Shown in pieces: positions 59,531 to 64,000 of a stretch of 64,000 nucleotides of DNA (its first letter is position 1; the number at the start of each line of letters is the position of its first letter). Under the pieces are notes generated by a model that had not been told where the DNA came from, did not search any database, and saw only the letters and a list, made by a program, of their open reading frames with translations. The DNA lies in NCBI GenBank assembly GCA_038230875.1, contig JBBRMK010000006.1, positions 8,816-72,815 of the forward strand. The letters run 5' to 3'. The stretch comes from Pseudanabaena sp038230875 (GTDB lineage Bacteria > Cyanobacteriota > Cyanobacteriia > Pseudanabaenales > Pseudanabaenaceae). The translations under genes were made by a program, and so were the position numbers.

Positions 59531-60016
59531 TTAGAACAAGCCCAAAGTTAATGACTTATCAATAGGCATAGTAGAACCAATACCCAAATAAAGGGTAACA
59601 GCAGTACCAAACAAGAATACAGCCATCGCAACTGGACGACGGAAAGGATTTTGGAACTTGTTTACATTCTCAATGAAAGGAATGAGAATCAAACCAACAG
59701 GAATCATGCTTTGCAGCAATACGCCCAAAAGTTTGTTAGGAACAATTCGCAAAATTTGGAATGCAGGATAAAGGAACCACTCTGGCAAAATTTCCAAAGG
59801 AGTTGCGAAAGGATTAGCTGGTTCGCCAATCATCGTGGGGTCAAGAACCGCAAAGCCAGTAATCAAAGCGATCGTGCCAGTGATTACAACTGGGAACATG
59901 TACAACAGATCATTCGGCCAAGCTGGTTCGCCGTAATAATTGTGACCCATATTCTTTTCCAGCTTTGCACGTAAAACTGGATCATTTAAATCAGGGAGTT
60001 TTTCAATTTTTGCCAT
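59531..60016 (-). CDS. petD: Cytochrome b6f complex subunit IV
   Basis: Carries part of the quinol-oxidation site of the b6f complex, linking photosystem II and I in the thylakoid membrane. The 161 residues contain three membrane helices and the PEWYF-like motif (LPEWFLYPAFQILR) with the essential Glu. The N-terminus is MAKIEKLPDLNDPVLRAKL. It is second in the petB-petD operon, 84 bases after petB. Confidence 0.97.
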   Translation of the reverse strand: MAKIEKLPDLNDPVLRAKLEKNMGHNYYGEPAWPNDLLYMFPVVITGTIALITGFAVLDPTMIGEPANPFATPLEILPEWFLYPAFQILRIVPNKLLGVLLQSMIPVGLILIPFIENVNKFQNPFRRPVAMAVFLFGTAVTLYLGIGSTMPIDKSLTLGLF

Positions 60017-60100
60017 GTTATTGCTCTTGTTTTATTGCAATTTGCTTTTCTAAAATTATCTAATACGAGAATCCTAACCTAGAAACCAATGTAAGAAAGC

Positions 60101-60748
60101 TTACAAAGGACCAGAAATACCTTGCTTACGGATCATCAAGAAGTGAGCCAACATAAATACTGCAATCAGCCAAGGCAATACAAATGTGTGCAAGCTATAA
60201 AAGCGAGTAAGGGTTGCTTGACCAACGCTTTGACCACCGCGCAATAGCTCAACCAAGGTACCACCAACAACAGGAATTGCTTCGGGAACTCCAGATACGA
60301 TCTTTACAGCCCAGTAACCGACTTGATCCCAAGGTAATGAGTAACCAGTTACGCCGAAGGTAACTGTAATCAAGGCAAGGATTACGCCAGTGATCCAAGT
60401 CAATTCGCGGGGCTTTTTAAACCCACCTGTTAGATACACACGGAAAGTATGCAAGATCATCATCAAGACCATCATGCTTGCCGACCAACGGTGGATTGAG
60501 CGAATCAACCAACCGAAGTTTACGTCGGTCATGATGTAGCGGACTGAATCAAATGCTTCACTAACCGAAGGCTTGTAATAAAAAGTCATTGCAAAGCCTG
60601 TTGCAAACTGGATCAGGAAGCAAGTGAGTGTGATGCCGCCTAAACAGTAAAAGATGTTGACATGAGGAGGAACGTATTTACTACTGATGTCCTCACCGAG
60701 CGCCCCAACTTCAAGGCGATCATTAAACCAATCGTAAACTTTACTCAT
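60101..60748 (-). CDS. petB: Cytochrome b6
   Basis: Haem-binding core of the b6f complex. The 215 residues have four membrane helices. The bis-His ligands of the two b haems are in WLIRSIHRWSASMMVLMMILHTFRVYL and YSLHTFVLPWLIAVFMLAHFLMIRKQG. Cys in IFYCLGGITLT binds haem c(n) covalently, a feature of oxygenic organisms. It is first in the petB-petD operon. Confidence 0.98.
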   Translation of the reverse strand: MSKVYDWFNDRLEVGALGEDISSKYVPPHVNIFYCLGGITLTCFLIQFATGFAMTFYYKPSVSEAFDSVRYIMTDVNFGWLIRSIHRWSASMMVLMMILHTFRVYLTGGFKKPRELTWITGVILALITVTFGVTGYSLPWDQVGYWAVKIVSGVPEAIPVVGGTLVELLRGGQSVGQATLTRFYSLHTFVLPWLIAVFMLAHFLMIRKQGISGPL

Positions 60749-61016
60749 GTAATTGAAAGACCCAAGATTAATGAACTAATAAACAATTTTTTGATAGCTG
60801 TAATATATTTTAATGCTTCTGATAGATGTAAGCACACCTAAACGTAGTTTTTTAACAGGTTTAAAGAATTTATTTCAGATATTTAAAGTGTTTAAAGTGT
60901 TTAACATTAATAAAACCCAGAAAATGGAGTATACATTGCGTTCTCTCTTTTCTAAGTTTAAGCATTAAGGCGATCGCTATAGAATTTTACTTGCTAATCG
61001 AAAGAAAAGAAATGCT
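60749..61016. other. Promoter region between petB and the GNAT gene
   Basis: These 268 AT-rich bases contain a short direct repeat TTTAAAGTGTTTAA (two overlapping units around 60890-60903). The petB promoter is expected here. No gene is seen. Confidence 0.4.
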
Positions 61017-61604
61017 ATGAATGATTTGCCAGACCAATTTAGTGACAAAGATAGCGATCGTGATCGCCCTGAAAGTAATAGTGTCTCGATTCGCGAAATG
61101 AATATTGACGATATTGCACCGATTTTCCATTTAGGAGAGCAATTATTTACCAGCGATCTATATCCATACCTCTATCGAACTTGGGACGAGTGGGAGGTGA
61201 TCGGGATGTATAACACTGACTCAGAGTATTGCTTAGTTGCTGAAGTAGATGAGCAACTAGCGGGATTTGTGCTTGGCACAATCATTATTAAAGCTTCATG
61301 GAAATATGGATATATTACTTGGCTAGGTATTAGTCCCAACTTTCAACGCCGTGGCATAGCTGATCGCCTTGTCGATAAAATCGTCGAGCGGATGATCGAA
61401 GATAATGTGCGCTTTATGCTAGTTGATACCGATCCCGCGAATACGCCAGCGATTAATTTCTTTACCCGCAAAGGTTTTGGCAATGCCAGAGAACACGTCT
61501 TTCTATCGCTAAATCTTGCTAGACATGAATATTACGGCAGGCTAATTAATTACGAACGCGATAAGGCTGATCGTAATCGTCCCCGCTTACGCCGCCGTAC
61601 TTAA
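61017..61604 (+). CDS. GNAT family N-acetyltransferase
   Basis: A 195-residue GNAT protein: IREMNIDDIAPIFHLGEQLF at the N-terminus, YCLVAEVDEQLAGFVLGTII, then the acetyl-CoA motif A WLGISPNFQRRGIADRLVDKIVERM (QRRGIA in place of Q/RxxGxG/A) and DTDPANTPAINFFTRKGFGNAREHVFLSLNL. It resembles RimI-type acetyltransferases, but the substrate cannot be deduced. Its 3' end overlaps the 3' end of the convergent ribF by 18 bases. Confidence 0.88.
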   Translation: MNDLPDQFSDKDSDRDRPESNSVSIREMNIDDIAPIFHLGEQLFTSDLYPYLYRTWDEWEVIGMYNTDSEYCLVAEVDEQLAGFVLGTIIIKASWKYGYITWLGISPNFQRRGIADRLVDKIVERMIEDNVRFMLVDTDPANTPAINFFTRKGFGNAREHVFLSLNLARHEYYGRLINYERDKADRNRPRLRRRT

Positions 61605-62555
61605 CTCCTGAGTCTTTGCTGCTGTCTTACAATCAGCCTGAATTTGAGATTTGAGTGCATCTAATGAGTCAAATCTCTTTTCAGGTCGAATAAATTTAAT
61701 CAAATTGACGCTTAGCTCTTGGTCATACAGATCGCCTTGCCAATTTAGTAAATGCACTTCAATTGTGCGCCAATTACTCCTTAAATCGCTATTTACGGTC
61801 GGGCGGATCCCTATATTCATCACACCGAGTAAAGGTTTTTTAGAATTATTGGTGATCGCTTGCACTGCATAAACCCCATCACGCGGTAAACACTTTTGGG
61901 TAGGCACTTCTAAATTTGCGGTAGGAAAGCCAATCGTGCGACCTAATTGCTTACCTTGCACGACTCTGCCCACAAGACTATAGGGACGACCGAGCAGAGA
62001 ATTTGCTAGATCGATTTCGCCTTGGGCTAGGGCTGTCCGAATATTGGAGCTGCTAATTCTTACGGGTGGCTGCTCTGCGCCACCAAGGAGCATAGTCTGC
62101 TCTGGAATCACAGTAAGGCGATCACCCCAAATATTTTGCAGATCTTTAATATCGCCTTGACGTTGCCTTCCAAAATGAAAATCAAAACCCACGCTAATTA
62201 ATTCAACTTGGAGGTAGTCAATTAAAATTTTTTGAATAAATTCAGCCGCGGTTAGCTTAGCCAGATCGGCATCAAAAGGTAGTAAAACCAATTGCTCCAC
62301 ACCAAGGGATTTGAGCAATGCTACTTTTTCATCAAAGGGCGCTAGTAGCGATCGCTGCTGTTGGCTAAAAAATTCTTTGGGATGCGGCGAAAAAGATACG
62401 ACAGTACTAGTTAAATTTAGATCGCGTAAAGCTGTCGGCAAAATCGGTGCAATCACATGCCGATGACCAATATGTACGCCATCGAAGTTACCGAGGGCGA
62501 TCGCGGTAGGACGAGAAATTTGGGTTGGGTCAAATATTACTCTCACGCTTAACAT
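61587..62555 (-). CDS. ribF: Bifunctional riboflavin kinase / FAD synthetase
   Basis: Makes FMN and FAD from riboflavin. The N-terminal FAD synthetase domain has the nucleotidyltransferase motif AIALGNFDGVHIGHRHVI (GxFDxxHxGH) and RISSSNIRTALAQGEIDLANSLLGRPYSL (the ISSSxIR motif). The C-terminal kinase domain has GKQLGRTIGFPTANLEVP and GVMNIGIRPTV. ATG 62555 (MLSVRVIF) is chosen; the frame from 62609 adds 18 atypical residues. It is convergent with the GNAT gene. Confidence 0.95.
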   Translation of the reverse strand: MLSVRVIFDPTQISRPTAIALGNFDGVHIGHRHVIAPILPTALRDLNLTSTVVSFSPHPKEFFSQQQRSLLAPFDEKVALLKSLGVEQLVLLPFDADLAKLTAAEFIQKILIDYLQVELISVGFDFHFGRQRQGDIKDLQNIWGDRLTVIPEQTMLLGGAEQPPVRISSSNIRTALAQGEIDLANSLLGRPYSLVGRVVQGKQLGRTIGFPTANLEVPTQKCLPRDGVYAVQAITNNSKKPLLGVMNIGIRPTVNSDLRSNWRTIEVHLLNWQGDLYDQELSVNLIKFIRPEKRFDSLDALKSQIQADCKTAAKTQELSTAA

Positions 62556-62770
62556 TTTGACACAATTTCTGTCCGCTAATCCAGAATTATGGCGATTGCC
62601 TAAGTACAAGACAAAAAATCAAGATAGAATAGTAAAGCTGTCTAAAATCCTTGCCCAGTATAGATTATAGATATTTTAGCCAAAAATCTTGCTAGGAAAG
62701 TATTTCAAGTTTTATGTACTGTATTTATTAGATAAATGACACACCATAATACCCGATCGCTATTTAGGTG

Positions 62771-62876
62771 ATTAGCCCGAAACTTTCTGTATAACTATCA
62801 AAAAATGGTATGTTAGGCAGAAAGTTTCTATATAACATGACATATAAGATGATTAGGCAGAAACTTTCTGTCTAAT
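62771..62876 (+). promoter_or_regulatory. Three 25-bp palindromes at 40-bp spacing (operator array)
   Basis: Sites at 62771-62795, 62812-62836 and 62852-62876 share a core (C/G)AGAAA(C/G)TTTCT with flanking (A/G)TTAG and CTAA(T)/TAAC halves. The third is a near-perfect palindrome: ATTAG-g-CAGAAA-c-TTTCTG-t-CTAAT. Start-to-start distances are 41 and 40 bases, about four helical turns, so bound dimers would lie on the same face. They stand 62 bases upstream of the DUF2513 gene. The cognate regulator is not identified. Confidence 0.75.
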
Positions 62877-62937
62877 ACCTAGTTAGACTTAAGGTCTCGA
62901 TCAGTCTTATGTAAATTTAGAATCTAGACGAGAAGAT

Positions 62938-63207
62938 ATGAAACGTGACTGGAATTTGCTACGTTGGCTTTTAAATGAAGCTTAGATGCGTAAAGGTGGC
63001 TACCTAGGGAGTAGTTTTTCAGGCCCATCTGGAGTTGCAATTGACCGTCTAACAATGGCAGACCATGATTTCTTAGAGGCTGCCCAGAATGAGACTGTAT
63101 GGCAAAAAGCCATGACGATAGTGAATGAAAAAGGCGGTGCAGTTACTGTGGGAGTTCTGACGCAAATTTTGTCCACTCTTATCAAGCAATCATTTGGGTT
63201 ATCGTAG
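62938..63207 (+). pseudogene. DUF2513 family gene with TAG at codon 16
   Basis: From ATG 62938 the frame reads MKRDWNLLRWLLNEA, then TAG (62983-62985), then MRKGGYLGSSFSGPSGVAID to a TAG at 63205. MKRDWxLxRxxL at the N-terminus and LTMADHDFLEAAQNETVWQKAMTIVNEKGG at the C-terminus are the DUF2513 pattern, often found in phage or mobile regions. About 25 residues between these (normally GYLEG...) are short. A restart at ATG 62986 would give 73 residues with the conserved HDFLE part. Confidence 0.75.
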
Positions 63208-63251
63208 TTGGCATTGCTGTAGACTATGGATCGCATGTTCAGTCAACAGTA

Positions 63252-63446
63252 ATGCTTTGTGAGGAACCAATTTTGCCAACTGCTGATCAAGGTATAATGT
63301 GTGTAACCATATGCCAGTCTGTTACAAATACATTTATCCCCATCTTTGTAGTTCGTCTTGATGAACGCACAGGCAACGTATTTATTTTGGCTGGCGATGA
63401 TATAGAGATAGAAATTTACCGTAATGGTCGTTGGAGGTTCCTGTGA
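63252..63446 (+). CDS. DUF6888 family protein
   Basis: A 64-residue protein with the cyanobacterial pattern PTADQGIMCVTICQSVTNTFIPIFVVRLDERTGNVFILAGDDIEIEIYRNGRWRFL. It ends in TGA at 63444-63446, overlapping the GTG start of the next gene. DUF6888/DUF6887 pairs are frequent in filamentous cyanobacteria and are small enough and organised like toxin-antitoxin pairs, but no activity is known to me. Confidence 0.82.
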   Translation: MLCEEPILPTADQGIMCVTICQSVTNTFIPIFVVRLDERTGNVFILAGDDIEIEIYRNGRWRFL

Positions 63447-63658
63447 TTAAGCCTGATCTCAAAAGCGTCACTAAGGCAGAATTGCGAGCCTATGTCGTAG
63501 CTCATCCTGAAGACAAAGATGCATTCCATCTCTTTGTGGATCGATTCACAGCAGAGGCATCTCCAGAAACCTTTGCCGTACCACAGTCACAAGCTGAGGT
63601 TACAGAAATTGAGAATTTAATTCAGCAGAGAGTCCAACAATCAAAAACGAACCGTTAG
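63443..63658 (+). CDS. DUF6887 family protein
   Basis: A 71-residue protein reading VIKPDLKSVTKAELRAYVVAHPEDKDAFHLFVDRFTAEA, the typical DUF6887 pattern. The start is GTG at 63443 with GGAGG (63433-63437) five bases upstream; it overlaps the DUF6888 stop as GTGA. The C-terminal part (EIENLIQQRVQQ) is helical. The two proteins probably act together. Confidence 0.82.
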   Translation: MIKPDLKSVTKAELRAYVVAHPEDKDAFHLFVDRFTAEASPETFAVPQSQAEVTEIENLIQQRVQQSKTNR

Positions 63659-63732
63659 GCAGAATATTCTTATCTTCTGGCAGTGTAATTGTCTAACCAG
63701 GTTTTGCAGCGGATAGCTTCAACACTCTGGTG

Positions 63733-63855
63733 ATGACTCAAAGATTTATACCACCGCTGAAAACCAAGCCGTTAGACTCATTGCGTAGTCAAGAAAGTGC
63801 GATCGCCAATCTTGTAGAGTGCATTAATGAAATGGAAAGCACTTTGTTATTTTGA
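63733..63855 (+). CDS. Possible small ORF, 40 residues
   Basis: Frame MTQRFIPPLKTKPLDSLRSQ continuing to NEMESTLLF, TGA at 63853. No good ribosome-binding site and no family known to me. It could be a remnant of a larger gene. Confidence 0.2.
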   Translation: MTQRFIPPLKTKPLDSLRSQESAIANLVECINEMESTLLF

Positions 63856-63889
63856 ATGCAATAGGACTTACGCACTTGCCCTGCAATAA

Positions 63890-63992
63890 ATTGCGGGCTA
63901 AAAGCTTAAACCTGTTGAAACAGGTTGATTTGAGGCTTTTTTTAGTCAGTTTTAACTGACTTGAGCTTTGAGCCAAGAACTTTAGTTCTTGG
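63890..63992. repeat. Three consecutive hairpins at the right edge
   Basis: Hairpin 1 AACCTGTT-GA-AACAGGTT (63909-63926), hairpin 2 AGTCAGTT-TT-AACTGACT (63944-63961), hairpin 3 CCAAGAAC-TTTA-GTTCTTGG (63973-63992). Such AT-rich hairpin trains with GGCTAAAAGC and TTTGAGCC flanks occur in cyanobacterial genomes as dispersed palindromic repeats, sometimes beside transposase genes. The sequence continues beyond the window. Confidence 0.6.
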
Positions 63993-64000
63993 TTGATTTG

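Noticed and set aside
2292..63207. Genetic-code change or general amber suppression (TAG as sense)
   Set aside because: Conserved genes such as upp (5893), the ATPase at 44923 and DUF3288 (59347) end naturally in TAG at family-typical lengths, some stops are TAA, and breaks are confined to accessory genes.

Overview
The window comes from a cyanobacterial chromosome. It carries petB-petD (cytochrome b6f), psb30/ycf12 (photosystem II), a large-subunit glutamate synthase of ferredoxin-dependent type, a CyaB-type adenylate cyclase, cyanobacteria-specific families (DUF4336, DUF3288, DUF29, DUF6887/DUF6888) and very frequent GCGATCGC (HIP1) octamers. A Pseudanabaena-like filamentous or simple non-heterocystous lineage is my guess; nothing in the sequence proves the genus.

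Layout. 0-5 kb is accessory: a partial gene, a DUF29 protein, an Rpn-family nuclease, a STAND/TPR gene interrupted by a stop codon, and a CRISPR-like repeat pair. 5-27 kb is mostly core metabolism and signalling: upp, EVE protein, glsF, a secreted TPR protein, psb30, a membrane GTPase, aroK, adenylate cyclase, DUF4336, tRNA-Val, a glutaredoxin-like protein, proA, tRNA-Leu, pepA and a TolC-type protein. 27-31 kb is a decay zone: a truncated group II intron, a caspase-like/HEAT pseudogene, a broken PIN toxin next to its antitoxin, and remnants of membrane proteins. 31-42 kb is an inorganic-carbon island: a Tat/lipoprotein-type beta carbonic anhydrase (EcaB-like) and a cmpA-porin-cmpB-cmpC-cmpD operon for high-affinity bicarbonate uptake, followed by a DUF6671 gene. 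42-45 kb has hemH, a response regulator and a DUF362 protein. 45-50 kb is a conflict/toxin-antitoxin island: an AAA-type ATPase plus TPR partner, HicAB, a broken HicB, a Phd/YoeB-type pair and an orphan antitoxin. 50-62.6 kb returns to housekeeping: ftsH, a methyltransferase-LRR fusion with a nonsense codon, a phytase-like esterase, dus, a GIY-YIG protein, a GT4 glycosyltransferase, DUF3288, petD/petB, GNAT and ribF. The right end holds three evenly spaced palindromes, a broken DUF2513 gene, a DUF6888-DUF6887 pair and a cluster of hairpins.

How the parts work together. Carbon: outer-membrane porin, CmpA binding lipoprotein, CmpB permease and CmpC/CmpD ATPases import bicarbonate, with a surface carbonic anhydrase nearby and LysR-type inverted repeats in front of cmpA. 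Nitrogen: glsF has a plausible NtcA-type promoter.

The most unusual global feature is that at least eight accessory genes or remnants are each interrupted by in-frame stop codons. Most would result from a single C:G to T:A transition (CAG, CAA or TGG to TAG or TAA). Core genes are intact and several end normally in TAG, so I read this as pseudogenisation rather than recoding. Two families of TA-bounded, roughly 100-bp MITE-like elements (four and two copies) are scattered through intergenic regions.
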